Shown here piece after piece: positions 1 through 9,774 of a DNA stretch of 64,000 nucleotides. A model generated the notes under the pieces. The model had not been told where the DNA came from and searched no databases. It worked only from the letters and a program-made list of their open reading frames with translations. The DNA comes from Prochlorococcus sp. AG-436-C14 (GTDB lineage Bacteria; Cyanobacteriota; Cyanobacteriia; PCC-6307; Cyanobiaceae), in contig QCPD01000010.1 of assembly GCA_003209755.1 (NCBI GenBank), positions 1 through 64,000 on the forward strand, read 5' to 3'. Position numbers and translations under genes: made by a program. The stretch's first letter is position 1. Every line of letters begins with the position of its first letter.

Positions 1-1670
1 TAAAACCAGCATTAGCAAGAGGAGAACTTCAATGTATTGGAGCAACAACTTTAGATGAGTATCGCAAACATATTGAAAGAGATGCTGCATTAGAACGAAG
101 ATTCCAACCTGTAATGATTGGAGAACCTTCAATCAAAGATACAATTGAAATCCTTAAAGGATTAAGAGAGAGATACGAGCAACATCACAGATTAAAAATT
201 ACTGATGAAGCTCTAGATGCCGCTGCCAATCTTGGCGATAGGTACATATCTGATCGTTTTTTACCTGATAAAGCTATTGACCTAATAGACGAAGCAGGGA
301 GTCGGGTCAGATTACTCAATTCCAAATTACCTCCTGAAGCAAAAGAAGTTGATAAAGAACTAAGGAAAATACAAAAAAGCAAAGAAGAAGCTGTAAGAGA
401 TCAAAATTTCACCCAAGCAGGAGAACTTAGAGAAAAAGAAGTTGAACTAAGAGATAAAATTAGAAATCTTTTACAGAATATAAGACAAAAAACTTCATCA
501 AATGACAATCCTGACCCTAATAATAATATCCCAGAAAAAAATAATGAAACGAAAGACCAAGTTATTTCTGAGTCTGATGACTTAAAAGTCTCTCAACCTA
601 TAGTTAATGAAGAAGATATTGCTCATATTGTCGCCTCATGGACTGGCGTTCCTGTTCAAAAATTAACTGAAAGTGAATCAGTCAAACTTCTAAATATGGA
701 GGAGACTTTGCATCAAAGACTCATAGGTCAAGACGAAGCTGTTAAAGCTGTTTCAAAAGCAATAAGGAGAGCAAGAGTTGGGCTTAAGAATCCAAACAGA
801 CCAATAGCTAGTTTTATTTTTTCTGGTCCAACTGGAGTCGGGAAAACTGAACTTACTAAAGCATTAGCGGCTTATTTCTTTGGCAGTGAAGAAGCAATGA
901 TTCGTTTAGACATGTCTGAGTTCATGGAAAGACATACTGTCAGTAAATTAATAGGATCTCCTCCTGGCTATGTAGGTTTCAATGAAGGTGGACAACTAAC
1001 AGAAGCCGTGAGAAGAAGACCTTATACAGTTGTTTTGTTTGATGAAATAGAAAAAGCTCATCCAGATGTATTTAATCTTCTCCTTCAATTACTAGAGGAA
1101 GGCAGATTAACCGATTCAAAAGGAAGAACTGTTGATTTCAAAAATACTTTAATAATAATGACCTCTAATATTGGCTCTAAAGTAATAGAGAAAGGTGGTG
1201 GAGGATTGGGATTTGAATTCTCAGGTGAAAATTTAGAAGATACTCAATACAATCGAATCAAGTCGTTAGTTAATGAGGAGTTAAAGCAATATTTCCGTCC
1301 TGAATTTCTTAATAGATTAGACGAAATAATTGTATTCAGACAACTCTCTAGAAACGAAGTGAAAGACATCGCCGAAATAATGTTGAAAGAGGTATTCTTG
1401 AGGATAAAAGAAAAAGGAATATCATTGACTGTGTCTAACGATTTCAAAGAAAGGTTAGTTGAAGAAGGATACAATCCTTCTTATGGTGCAAGACCTTTAA
1501 GAAGAGCGGTAATGAGATTATTAGAAGATAGCCTTGCTGAAGAAGTTTTATCTGGAAGGATAAAAGCAGGAGATAAGGCGGAGGTGGATATTGATGAAAG
1601 TAAAAAAGTAATTGTTAAACATCTTGGGAAAGATAGTTCCAAGCCAGAATTAGCTAGCGCCGCTGTTTAA
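1..1670 (+). CDS. clpC: ATP-dependent Clp protease ATP-binding subunit ClpC, C-terminal part (5' end outside window)
   Basis: Class I Clp/HSP100 AAA+ unfoldase that feeds substrates to the ClpP/ClpR protease. The reading frame is open from base 3, and the first residues ([20 protein letters not shown]) are the end of the first AAA+ domain, so the true start lies upstream of the window. Then follow a UVR-like helical segment near bases 385-450, a variable Asn/Asp-rich linker near 500-580, and the second AAA+ domain. That domain has Walker A GPTGVGKT near 829, Walker [14 protein letters not shown] near 1030, and the C-terminal [11 protein letters not shown] region near 1470. The UVR segment and the overall order fit ClpC rather than ClpB. 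The stop is followed after 20 bases by the next gene on the same strand. Confidence 0.95.
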   Translation, partial: KPALARGELQCIGATTLDEYRKHIERDAALERRFQPVMIGEPSIKDTIEILKGLRERYEQHHRLKITDEALDAAANLGDRYISDRFLPDKAIDLIDEAGSRVRLLNSKLPPEAKEVDKELRKIQKSKEEAVRDQNFTQAGELREKEVELRDKIRNLLQNIRQKTSSNDNPDPNNNIPEKNNETKDQVISESDDLKVSQPIVNEEDIAHIVASWTGVPVQKLTESESVKLLNMEETLHQRLIGQDEAVKAVSKAIRRARVGLKNPNRPIASFIFSGPTGVGKTELTKALAAYFFGSEEAMIRLDMSEFMERHTVSKLIGSPPGYVGFNEGGQLTEAVRRRPYTVVLFDEIEKAHPDVFNLLLQLLEEGRLTDSKGRTVDFKNTLIIMTSNIGSKVIEKGGGGLGFEFSGENLEDTQYNRIKSLVNEELKQYFRPEFLNRLDEIIVFRQLSRNEVKDIAEIMLKEVFLRIKEKGISLTVSNDFKERLVEEGYNPSYGARPLRRAVMRLLEDSLAEEVLSGRIKAGDKAEVDIDESKKVIVKHLGKDSSKPELASAAV

Positions 1671-1690
1671 CCTTTAGATAGAACAGTTAC

Positions 1691-2810
1691 ATGTCTATAA
1701 ATAATCACAGCATTTCACCTTCAAAGGTCGTTAGAGGTGAAGGGGCATGGATTAAATCATTAGATTTAATAACTAAATTTTGCAAAAGGCCATTGATAAT
1801 AGGAAGAAGTATCTCTACAAAAAAAAATAAGAGCTTCATTAGAAAAAGATCTTCTTTTAAAAGGTATTCAATCAATCTCACTGGAGTTAAATCATGATTG
1901 TTGTGAAATAGATATCCAAAATGCATACTTAGTCTCTAAAAAAAACAACTGCGATGGGATTATTGCTGCAGGAGGTGGAAAAGTACTTGACGCAGGAAAA
2001 CTAATCGCGGATTTACTTTCTATCAATTGTATTACTGTGCCACTAAGTGCTTCCACATGTGCAGGATGGACCGCTTTATCTAATATTTATACTCCCGATG
2101 GCAAATTCGTAAAAGATGTAACTTTAAAAAGCTGTCCAAATTTATTGATTTTTGATCACACAATTGTTAGAGCCGCGCCACCAAAAACACTTGCTAGCGG
2201 CATGGCAGATGCTGTCGCGAAATGGTATGAGTCGTCCTTAACAAGCAGTACAAGCCAAGATGGTTTTGTGCAGCAAACAGTTCAGATGGCTAGGGTTTTA
2301 CGCGATCAATTATTTTTAAACGGCTATAAGGCTTACATAGATCCACTAAGCAATTCTTGGGAAACTGTTGCAGAAGGATGTGCTTTGACTGCTGGAATAA
2401 TCGGAGGACTTGGAGGGGCTAGATGCAGAACAGCAGCAGCGCATCCCATACACAATGGATTAACACAACTTGAATATACAAACAAACCACTTCATGGTGA
2501 ACTAGTTGGATTTGGCTTGTTAATACAATTGCATCTAGAAGAAAAAAATTCAAAAAATCAATTACCAAAACAAGCCAAGTCACAACTTATAGATTTTTTC
2601 TCTCAACTCAATCTTCCTATTTCAATTGAGTCTATTTGCCTTAAGAATGCGACCTCGGATGAACTATATAAAGCATGTAAGTTTGCCTGTAATGATGACT
2701 CTGATATACATCAATTACCTTTCCCAATAAAAGCAAAAGACATTTTCGAAGCAATTCAAAATTTACAATCCTTTCCCACAAGTTCCAAAATAAAAACAAA
2801 TAAAACCTAA
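1691..2810 (+). pseudogene. Glycerol-dehydrogenase-like (iron-containing alcohol dehydrogenase family) gene with a frameshift in a run of nine A
   Basis: Two adjacent reading frames form one protein. The first runs from ATG 1691 to about 1827 and carries the N-terminal part (GEGAWIKSLDLI, RPLIIGRS). The second, one frame over, continues without a stop to 2810. They join at the A run 1819-1827: with eight A instead of nine the frame is continuous through TKKIRASLEKDLL and gives about 373 residues, normal for the family. The second part has the NAD-binding loop AAGGGKVLDAGK, STCAGWTALSNIYTPDG, and the three probable metal ligands: Asp in SGMADAVAKWYE, His in AAAHPIHNG and His in KPLHGELVG. Either this is a recent inactivation, or slippage at the A run restores the frame, or the base count is wrong. 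An internal start near 2037 would lack the nucleotide-binding part. Confidence 0.75.
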
Positions 2811-2815
2811 GAGCA

Positions 2816-3736
2816 TTGAATCAAGAAGTAAATAAAAATAGGGTTAAAACAATTGCCACAAAGGCATATATAAAAGTAATAAAAGAGAAAATTATTGACA
2901 AGCAAGCAAGTAAACTTTTTGAAGATCTTAAATGGATAAAACTAGAGGATATTTCGCCAAATAAATCTGATTTATTTCCAGCAGTGTTAACAGGTAAAGG
3001 GGAAAAAATTCTCCTCCTTCATGGTTTTGATAGCTGCTTTCTTGAATATAGACGTCTTACACCTTATTTAAAAAAGAATAATAAGTTAATCATTCCAGAT
3101 CTATATGGATTTGGGTTTTGTCCTAGATCTAATGGGAACAAGTATGGATTTAAATATATAATGAAACATTTGAATTCTGTATTGAACTATTTCTCAAAGA
3201 ATCAACCAATAGGACTAATAGGTGCCTCAATGGGCGGAGCTTTGGCTCTAGAGCTCGCGAGACAAAACCCCAAAAAAGTCAATAAGTTATTACTTTTATC
3301 ACCCGCAGGTTTGGCAGGAAAAAACCCTAAGATTCCATGGCCCTTAAATCATTTTGGAGCTTTTTTCCTTAGTCAACCATTTGTCCGTAGGGGATTATGT
3401 AGACAGGCATTCGCGGATCCAAAAAATAGCGTTGGCCCTGCAGAAGAACAAATTGCCTCCATACATTTAAGAGTTCCTGGTTGGCAATCATCCTTGGCAG
3501 ATTTTGCGGCAGATGGAGGTGTGTCAGGTTGCGGACTCCCACAACCAACACAACCACTCAAAATTATTTTAGGAAAATATGACAGAATTATTCCTAAGAA
3601 AGAAAAGGAAGAAACCAATAAAAATTATAAGTCCAACATAGAAATAGCAACTAATTCAGGACATCTTCCGCATTTAGAAGAACCAAAATTAGTTGCTGAG
3701 GCTTGGGAAAAATTTAAGAAAGCTAGTGATATCTAA
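2816..3736 (+). CDS. Alpha/beta hydrolase fold protein
   Basis: 306 residues if started at TTG 2816, 5 bases after the preceding stop; no better ATG is seen before the conserved part. The alpha/beta hydrolase pattern is clear: the oxyanion-hole segment LLLHGFDSCFLEY around residue 65, the nucleophile elbow GASMGGALALELA around residue 140 (Ser nucleophile), and a late His in NSGHLPHLEEP. The acid is probably the Asp in GKYDRIIP. There is no signal peptide, so it is likely cytoplasmic. The substrate cannot be told; cyanobacterial members are usually annotated only as hydrolases. The 3' end overlaps the start of the next gene, which suggests co-transcription. Confidence 0.85.
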   Translation: MNQEVNKNRVKTIATKAYIKVIKEKIIDKQASKLFEDLKWIKLEDISPNKSDLFPAVLTGKGEKILLLHGFDSCFLEYRRLTPYLKKNNKLIIPDLYGFGFCPRSNGNKYGFKYIMKHLNSVLNYFSKNQPIGLIGASMGGALALELARQNPKKVNKLLLLSPAGLAGKNPKIPWPLNHFGAFFLSQPFVRRGLCRQAFADPKNSVGPAEEQIASIHLRVPGWQSSLADFAADGGVSGCGLPQPTQPLKIILGKYDRIIPKKEKEETNKNYKSNIEIATNSGHLPHLEEPKLVAEAWEKFKKASDI

Positions 3737-4358
3737 GGGGATTAATGGGAAAGGGATCCTTTCTAAATTATTAGAACAAGGTGTAAGGATCTTACTCATA
3801 AAAGAATGTAAAAAGATAAGCAATATAAAAATAGATATTATCTCAAGCACTACTCAAATCATTAAAGGTGAAATACAAAAAATTAATATCATTGCTGAAG
3901 ATATAAATTATAAAGGACTATTAATCGATAAAGTTAAATTAGAAGCTAGTCATCTTAAAATTAATTTTAAGATGAAAACTAAAGAATTATATTTTAAAAA
4001 TGATCCTATAATAAAATTCAAAATTTCTTTATCTCAAAACTCACTCAGAACAACTTTATTATCTAATAATTGGAATTATATTGGAACTATGACAACCAAG
4101 GAGATATTAAGTCAGAGTAAATTAAAAAATTTAAAAATAGAAAATGATCAATTCTTAATTAAATCTCCCGAAGATAAAAACGCTATTAATGAAGAAGAAC
4201 AGATTGAAATCAAAACAGATAAAGGTAAGATTTATTTAAAAAATTTAAACTATAATAAGACTTTTCAGATTCCGATTGAAGAAAAAGTTTATATAGAAAA
4301 TGTTAACATAGAAAATAATTTAGTTAATATTTTTGGAAATTCATCTATTAGTTTTTAA
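3726..4358 (+). CDS. DUF2993-like protein (LmeA family)
   Basis: About 210 residues, starting at GTG 3726 inside the last codons of the upstream hydrolase gene. A longer form from TTG 3693 is possible but less likely. The N-terminal LSKLLEQGVRILLIKECKKI is followed by short alternating beta segments (EGEI/GLLIDKVKLEAS-like), as in the cyanobacterial DUF2993 family, a relative of the mycobacterial lipid-binding protein LmeA. There is no catalytic motif and no obvious signal peptide. It is very rich in Ile, Lys and Asn, as expected at this base composition. The family call is from pattern memory; the function is unknown. Confidence 0.7.
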   Translation: MISKGINGKGILSKLLEQGVRILLIKECKKISNIKIDIISSTTQIIKGEIQKINIIAEDINYKGLLIDKVKLEASHLKINFKMKTKELYFKNDPIIKFKISLSQNSLRTTLLSNNWNYIGTMTTKEILSQSKLKNLKIENDQFLIKSPEDKNAINEEEQIEIKTDKGKIYLKNLNYNKTFQIPIEEKVYIENVNIENNLVNIFGNSSISF

Positions 4359-4363
4359 TTTTT

Positions 4364-5251
4364 TCAGGAAATAATTAATGGTGACAATAAGATTACTATG
4401 TAAAATACAATTGCTGGAGTAAATAAATAGCTATCTATTCTATCAAGAATACCTCCATGACCAGGCAAGAAATTACCAGAATCTTTTAATCCTGCATTCC
4501 TCTTCAACATCGATTCTGTAAGATCTCCAACCAGAGAGAATAATGCTACTAAAACACCAATAAATATTCCAATAAATATTCCAAATTCCCATCTAAGTAG
4601 ATATCCAAAAAAGGCTCCAATTAATATTGTAAATAATAACCCACCAATAACGCCCTCAATAGTTTTAGAAGGAGAAATTGGGGATAATGAGTGATTACCA
4701 AACTTCTTACCTACAAAATAAGAACCTATATCAAATCCAACGATCATAAAACATGTAGAAAAGGTAATTAACATGCCAAAAGTAATAGATGAAGACCAAT
4801 CAGTTGGAATCAAGTTGAAATTATTTGTTAAATCAGTCTCTAGAAGATTTCTTAACTTAATCCAATGACTTGGCAAGAAACCTAAATAAAACAATCCGAA
4901 TATGGATGCAGCAACATCAGCAATGGAACCAGTTACAGGTTGAAGCAATAACCAACCACAAATAGCAGCACCAGACAATGGTAAAATAGCATCTGATATT
5001 TCAATAGAGATATATCCTTGAGAAGATAATTGAGTAAAGAAAAGTAATATTTGGCATGCTAACAATGTTGTTTTAGTAGCTGGTCTTATTCCGGTAAATT
5101 CTGCCATCCGAAAGAACTCTAGAAGAGCTAAATGAACAATTAAACTTATTGAAATAGAAAACCACCAATCACCAAGATAGACTATCAAAAATCCAAAAGC
5201 TCCAACTAAAAGTCCACTTAATAATCTCTTTTTCGAAACAGTTAAAAACAT
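4364..5251 (-). CDS. cdsA: Phosphatidate cytidylyltransferase
   Basis: 295-residue multi-pass membrane enzyme making CDP-diacylglycerol from CTP and phosphatidic acid, the entry to phosphatidylglycerol synthesis (PG is required in photosystems). The family signature is intact near the C-terminus: SMLKRNAGLKD followed by FLPGHGGILDRIDS. Roughly eight hydrophobic segments precede and surround it. It is convergent with the DUF2993-like gene, with only 5 bases between the stops, and lies downstream of the decarboxylase gene on the same strand with a 94-base gap. Confidence 0.95.
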   Translation of the reverse strand: MFLTVSKKRLLSGLLVGAFGFLIVYLGDWWFSISISLIVHLALLEFFRMAEFTGIRPATKTTLLACQILLFFTQLSSQGYISIEISDAILPLSGAAICGWLLLQPVTGSIADVAASIFGLFYLGFLPSHWIKLRNLLETDLTNNFNLIPTDWSSSITFGMLITFSTCFMIVGFDIGSYFVGKKFGNHSLSPISPSKTIEGVIGGLLFTILIGAFFGYLLRWEFGIFIGIFIGVLVALFSLVGDLTESMLKRNAGLKDSGNFLPGHGGILDRIDSYLFTPAIVFYIVILLSPLIIS

Positions 5252-5345
5252 TAAATCAGGTCAAAAAATATAGCTTTCTTTTATAAAACATACTTAAAAG
5301 TGGTTATTAATATTAAATTTCATTATAGCTGATGAGTAGATATTA

Positions 5346-6755
5346 TTAATGAGAAATAACTCTAACAAAATCAGAAATTTGTTCTGGCCAGAAGCATTTT
5401 TGATCTATCAACCAATTAACACGAGCTTCGTCCAAAATCTCACCAGGAATCAATAAAGGTATTCCAGGTGGATAAGGGCAAACCATCTCAACAGAAATTC
5501 TTCCTATTGCATCGTGCAGATTTACCTTATCAAAGTTCGATCCCCAAGAAGAAGAACATGGCTTGTATGGCTTAGAAACGATACTGAAAGGTGGTTTTTT
5601 AAAAAAGCAAGGTTCTTGCTGGCCAAGAGATCTAACGATATCATCCCAAATTCTTACAAATTTTTTTCCCAATCTCTTGTGAGATGAAAGTCCAAGACAA
5701 AAAGTTAGTGTCCCAGGCTCAGCCAACTCACCAATTATTCCTTTTCTCATAAACCTTTTATCAATTTCAATACCACTTAAACCGATTTTTGATGTGTGAA
5801 GAATAATTCTTAGTGGATCATTGTTTTTAAGAAGAGGAACTTCTTTGTTAATCAAAAATTCTCTTAATAACTCAGCTTCATCTATACGGGATTCTAATTT
5901 CTTAAGTCCTTTAGATTCAATGAGATCCTTTATTGAACTTTCACAAGAAGCTAACAACAATGAACTTGGGCTTGAAGTTTGAAGCAACTCAATACTTCTC
6001 TCGATTGTAAATGGATCGACCTTGTCTCCTTGCGACCATAGAACTGCGGATTGAACTAATCCTGGTGCAGATTTATGTAGAGAGTGAACAACAAGATCTG
6101 CACCAAAATAAATAGCTGACTTAGGTAAATCTGGTCTTATTTGACTAATAAAGTAGGCACCATGAGCCTCATCAACCAAAACAGGCAAGGAATGAGAATG
6201 AATCTCCTTAATCAGAGATTCCATATCTGCAGAATATCCTTGATATGTAGGGTTAACTAAAACAACCGCAGCTATGTCCTCTTCAAATTCTCTTGCTTTT
6301 TTAAAAACACTTTGAAGCCATTTTCTATCAAAAACAGATGCATGGCCTCGATCAGTAAAATAAGGGACATTAAAAAGTATTGGGATTAAGCCTCCAAACA
6401 GGCATGCTTGAATGCAACTTTTATGTATATTCCTTGGCATTAGAACAGCTTGACCAGGACGAGCAAGAGCAAGCAATGAACTTTGAAGTAAACCGGTCGC
6501 ACCATTGACTCCATACCAACATCTATCAACACCCACTTCATAAGCAGAAGACTTTTGACTTTCAGCTATTGCTCCTTCACTAATCAACGGACCACCAATC
6601 TCGAAAAGCTCAGGTAAATCCCAAATACCTGGTCTTAACTTCATTAGGTTTTTTATGTTTTCGGGGAGAGCCTTTCCTCTTCCATGAGCAGGCAAAAAAA
6701 GATTTTCGCTTCTATTAGCAGAAAGCAATTTCAAAAGCCCCATAGAATAAAACAA
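5346..6755 (-). CDS. Orn/Lys/Arg decarboxylase family protein (PLP-dependent)
   Basis: 469 residues. Fold-type I PLP enzyme of the major Orn/Lys/Arg decarboxylase group. The N-terminal LPAHGRGKALP, the PLP-phosphate loop region GVNGATGLLQSS, the conserved Asp in LVDEAHGAYF (about residue 195) and the Schiff-base lysine in VVHSLHKSAPG (about residue 228) are all visible. The C-terminal domain has CPYPPGIPLLIPGE. It is shorter than enterobacterial inducible decarboxylases and lacks their N-terminal wing domain, as usual for cyanobacterial members, which probably feed polyamine synthesis. The precise substrate is not decidable here. A second in-frame Met four residues in (MGLLK) could also be the start. 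Confidence 0.9.
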   Translation of the reverse strand: MFYSMGLLKLLSANRSENLFLPAHGRGKALPENIKNLMKLRPGIWDLPELFEIGGPLISEGAIAESQKSSAYEVGVDRCWYGVNGATGLLQSSLLALARPGQAVLMPRNIHKSCIQACLFGGLIPILFNVPYFTDRGHASVFDRKWLQSVFKKAREFEEDIAAVVLVNPTYQGYSADMESLIKEIHSHSLPVLVDEAHGAYFISQIRPDLPKSAIYFGADLVVHSLHKSAPGLVQSAVLWSQGDKVDPFTIERSIELLQTSSPSSLLLASCESSIKDLIESKGLKKLESRIDEAELLREFLINKEVPLLKNNDPLRIILHTSKIGLSGIEIDKRFMRKGIIGELAEPGTLTFCLGLSSHKRLGKKFVRIWDDIVRSLGQQEPCFFKKPPFSIVSKPYKPCSSSWGSNFDKVNLHDAIGRISVEMVCPYPPGIPLLIPGEILDEARVNWLIDQKCFWPEQISDFVRVISH

Positions 6756-6843
6756 TTACCTAAAATTAATGTACTTAAATTAGTCAGTAAGCAAATCAAA
6801 AGAACTTCTTAGAGAGGTAGCTAAAAGAACTTATGATGAATCT

Positions 6844-8490
6844 ATGAAATACGATTTCAAAAGAGATTTAATCTGGTTGATTTCAAGGCCGTGGATATTG
6901 GTGCCTAGATTTATTCAGATAGTTGGTGCAATATCACTTCTATTAGCAAGACTTATTTTTCAAGGTTCAAGCAATGATGACAAAACTCAAAAGAATCTAG
7001 CTAAATTTCTACTTAAAACACTTGTTGGCCTAGGTCCCTGTTTTATAAAAGTAGGACAAGCACTTTCAACCAGGCCAGATCTGATAAGAAAAGATTGGCT
7101 GGAAGAATTAACAAACTTACAAGATAACTTACCCTCATTTTCTCATGAAAAAGCACTTGAAATTATTGAAAGTGAGCTAGGGAGGCCAGCGATTGAACTA
7201 TTTGAAGATTTTCCATCTAAACCAATAGCCTCAGCTAGTCTTGGCCAAGTTTATAAAGCAAGGCTAACTAGCAATTATTGGGTAGCTGTAAAAGTTCAGA
7301 GGCCTCTTTTAATATTTAATATTAGAAGAGATATCGTAATTATAAAAATACTTGGCGTTCTTAGTGCACCTATACTTCCATTAAATCTTGGATTCGGATT
7401 GGGGGAAATAATAGATGAGTTTGGAAGAAGCTTATTTGATGAAGTTGATTACAAAAAAGAAGCAAATAATGCCGAAAGATTTTCTACACTTTTCCACAGT
7501 AATAAGTCAGTAACTATACCACATGTAGAAAGACATTTATCATCAGTAAAGGTATTAACCACAAGCTGGATTGATGGCACAAAATTAAAAGATAGAAATG
7601 AATTAGTTGTAAATAATTTAAATCCATCAAAAATCATAAGAACTGGAGTCATAAGTGGAATTCAGCAATTATTAGAGTTCGGATACTTTCATGCAGACCC
7701 TCATCCAGGAAATATGTTTGCTCTCAAAGGCCATAATGGTGATTTAGGAAATATAGCTTACGTTGATTTCGGAATGATGGACTCAATTTCAGAGGAAGAT
7801 AGATTAACTCTTACTGGTGCCATTGTTCATTTGATCAATAATGATTTTCATGCAGTAGCAAAAGATTTTCAAAAACTAGGTTTTTTGAATAAAGAACAAG
7901 ATCTTAAGCCTCTAATACCTGTACTAAAGGAGGTACTTGGAAGTGCAATTGGTAAAGATGTTGCATCGTTTAATTTTAAAGAAATTACTAATAAATTCTC
8001 CGAATTAATGTTTGATTACCCTTTTAGAGTTCCTGCAAGATTTGCTTTAATTATTAGAGCAGTAATTAGTCAAGAAGGACTTGCTCTAAGATTAGATCCT
8101 GATTTTAAAATTATAGACTTAGCCTACCCTTATGTAGCTAAAAGATTACTTACTTCAGATACAAATGAGATGATAAATATATTATTAGACGTTATATTTG
8201 ATCAAAATGGTCACATAAGAGTTGAAAGAATCGAAAATTTATTTGATGTCCTGGTCCAAGACACAAGCACACCCGCAAAAGAGTTGATTCCCGTAGCAGG
8301 TGCAGGTCTTAAGCTTCTAACTAGTTCCAAGGGAGCACTAATCAGAAAGAACTTATTAATGAGTATTATTAAAGACGAAAGGATAGATACAAAAGATATG
8401 AAACAATTAATCAAATTAGTCCGAAAAACATTCAATCCCCTAAGAATGGCATCAGGCCTAACAAAACAAAACAATACACAAATTGCATAG
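6844..8490 (+). CDS. ABC1/UbiB-family atypical protein kinase-like protein
   Basis: 548 residues. The family marks appear in order: FIKVGQALSTRPDLI (the KxGQ-type signature), the alanine-rich loop PIASASLGQVYKA replacing the usual glycine loop, VAVKVQRP with the ATP-binding lysine, YFHADPHPGN (catalytic loop) and VDFGMM (metal-binding DFG). A hydrophobic N-terminal stretch near residues 20-35 may associate with membrane. Cyanobacteria carry several paralogues, linked by work on other organisms to quinone or prenyl-lipid metabolism; which one this is cannot be told. The start ATG at 6844 is 89 bases after the divergent decarboxylase start. Confidence 0.9.
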   Translation: MKYDFKRDLIWLISRPWILVPRFIQIVGAISLLLARLIFQGSSNDDKTQKNLAKFLLKTLVGLGPCFIKVGQALSTRPDLIRKDWLEELTNLQDNLPSFSHEKALEIIESELGRPAIELFEDFPSKPIASASLGQVYKARLTSNYWVAVKVQRPLLIFNIRRDIVIIKILGVLSAPILPLNLGFGLGEIIDEFGRSLFDEVDYKKEANNAERFSTLFHSNKSVTIPHVERHLSSVKVLTTSWIDGTKLKDRNELVVNNLNPSKIIRTGVISGIQQLLEFGYFHADPHPGNMFALKGHNGDLGNIAYVDFGMMDSISEEDRLTLTGAIVHLINNDFHAVAKDFQKLGFLNKEQDLKPLIPVLKEVLGSAIGKDVASFNFKEITNKFSELMFDYPFRVPARFALIIRAVISQEGLALRLDPDFKIIDLAYPYVAKRLLTSDTNEMINILLDVIFDQNGHIRVERIENLFDVLVQDTSTPAKELIPVAGAGLKLLTSSKGALIRKNLLMSIIKDERIDTKDMKQLIKLVRKTFNPLRMASGLTKQNNTQIA

Positions 8491-8528
8491 ATGATTTATT
8501 TAAAATACAATACCAAAAAATTTAAACC

Positions 8529-8978
8529 ATGAGTAATAATAATATTCATAATATAATCACATTTATTTCTGTTAGTTTAAATGAAACGAATATAGATGAA
8601 TTTATTTCAGATTATCAACAAATAAAGCCAATTTTAGACCCTATTTTTTGGCTTTCTTGTGGTGCATTTATTTGTTTAATGTCTGGATTGATATTTGCAG
8701 ACATAATGAAGTCAAAACTAAACAATTGGAGAACAAAAAACATATCGCCAATACCTCTAGAGAACCCCAGAACGGTATCAAGTTGGTTTTCATTCTTCAC
8801 AGGCCTAACTATTATTTTCGTAAGCGCCTTAAGCATCATAAATTTTTCTATTATTAAATCTCTAATATTTTCTTTACTAATTTCAATCCTTTTTGGCATA
8901 AGCATGTGGAAAGCCATTAAAGATTTATTAATTCAAGTAGAAGCCGGGACAGTTAAAGAAATAGATGAATTTTTCTAA
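8529..8978 (+). CDS. Hypothetical three-segment membrane protein
   Basis: 149 residues, ATG 8529, 38 bases after the UbiB-like gene on the same strand. Hydrophobic segments lie at about residues 40-60, 84-104 and 109-128. The segment between them (NISPIPLENPRTVSSWFSFF) looks like a conserved cytoplasmic loop, and a charged C-terminal tail ends in EIDEFF. No family is recognised. The gene neighbourhood suggests co-transcription with the UbiB-like gene, but no function follows. Confidence 0.7.
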   Translation: MSNNNIHNIITFISVSLNETNIDEFISDYQQIKPILDPIFWLSCGAFICLMSGLIFADIMKSKLNNWRTKNISPIPLENPRTVSSWFSFFTGLTIIFVSALSIINFSIIKSLIFSLLISILFGISMWKAIKDLLIQVEAGTVKEIDEFF

Positions 8979-9045
8979 TGAAAATATTTATAACTAGGCT
9001 TTTCAAATCAAGCTAAATCAAAAAATGAATATTTAGTTTATAAAT

Positions 9046-9759
9046 ATGTCAATCAATAGATTACAAAAGATAATATCTGAATCTGGTCTTTTATCAAGAC
9101 GAAAAGCTGATTTACTAATAAAACAGGGGAGAGTAACATTGAATGGAAGACAAGCAATTCTTGGAGAGAAAGCAGATCCCAACTCTGATCATATTTTAGT
9201 TGATGGAAGAGATTTGCCTAAAAGGTTAAATCCTAAAGTTTTACTATTAAATAAACCTTATGGAGTCATATCCAGCTGCAAAGATGATTATGGTAGAAAA
9301 ACAGTTTTAAGTTTAATCCCATCTCATTTACGTCCAGGAATACATCCTGTGGGGAGATTAGATTTTGATAGCAGAGGAGCAATTCTATTAACCAATAATG
9401 GAGACTTAACTCTAAGACTTACACATCCTAAGTACTTCCATACAAAAACATATCTAGTTTGGGTAAGTGGTCAGCCGAGTCAATCAATATTAGATAATTG
9501 GAGAAGAGGAATTTTACTTGATGGCAAAATGACAATGCCAGCGAGAATAGAGGTTTTGGACAAAGTTAATCGCAAGACTCTTCTTAAAGTTGTTCTAAAA
9601 GAAGGTCGCAATCGACAAATTCGTAGAATCGCTACTCTAGTTGGACATCCAGTTCAAGATTTGCAAAGAATATCAATCTCAAACATAAACTTAAATGGAC
9701 TACAAGAAGGGAAATGGCGAGAACTAAAGAAAAACGAATGGATATCAATTATTAACTAA
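9046..9759 (+). CDS. RsuA/RluB-family rRNA pseudouridine synthase
   Basis: 237 residues. An N-terminal S4 RNA-binding domain (RLQKIISESGLLSRRKADLL, residues 5-25) is followed by the catalytic core. That core has LLLNKPYGVISS and the active-site segment HPVGRLDFDSRGAILLTNNG with catalytic Asp near residue 106. The C-terminal EGRNRQIRRIATLVGHPV is typical. The enzyme isomerises a uridine in rRNA; whether its target is the RluB, RluE, RluF or RsuA site cannot be fixed from sequence alone. The next gene starts 15 bases downstream. Confidence 0.92.
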   Translation: MSINRLQKIISESGLLSRRKADLLIKQGRVTLNGRQAILGEKADPNSDHILVDGRDLPKRLNPKVLLLNKPYGVISSCKDDYGRKTVLSLIPSHLRPGIHPVGRLDFDSRGAILLTNNGDLTLRLTHPKYFHTKTYLVWVSGQPSQSILDNWRRGILLDGKMTMPARIEVLDKVNRKTLLKVVLKEGRNRQIRRIATLVGHPVQDLQRISISNINLNGLQEGKWRELKKNEWISIIN

Positions 9760-9774
9760 GAATATTTGCATATT

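Noticed and set aside
2037..2810. A separate dehydrogenase gene starting at 2037
   Set aside because: It would begin mid-domain without the nucleotide-binding part, and the upstream sequence continues the same protein in that frame back to the A run.
3693..3725. Longer N-terminus of the DUF2993-like protein from TTG 3693
   Set aside because: It would overlap the hydrolase gene by over 40 bases with no ribosome site; GTG 3726 gives a compact overlap and the expected start.
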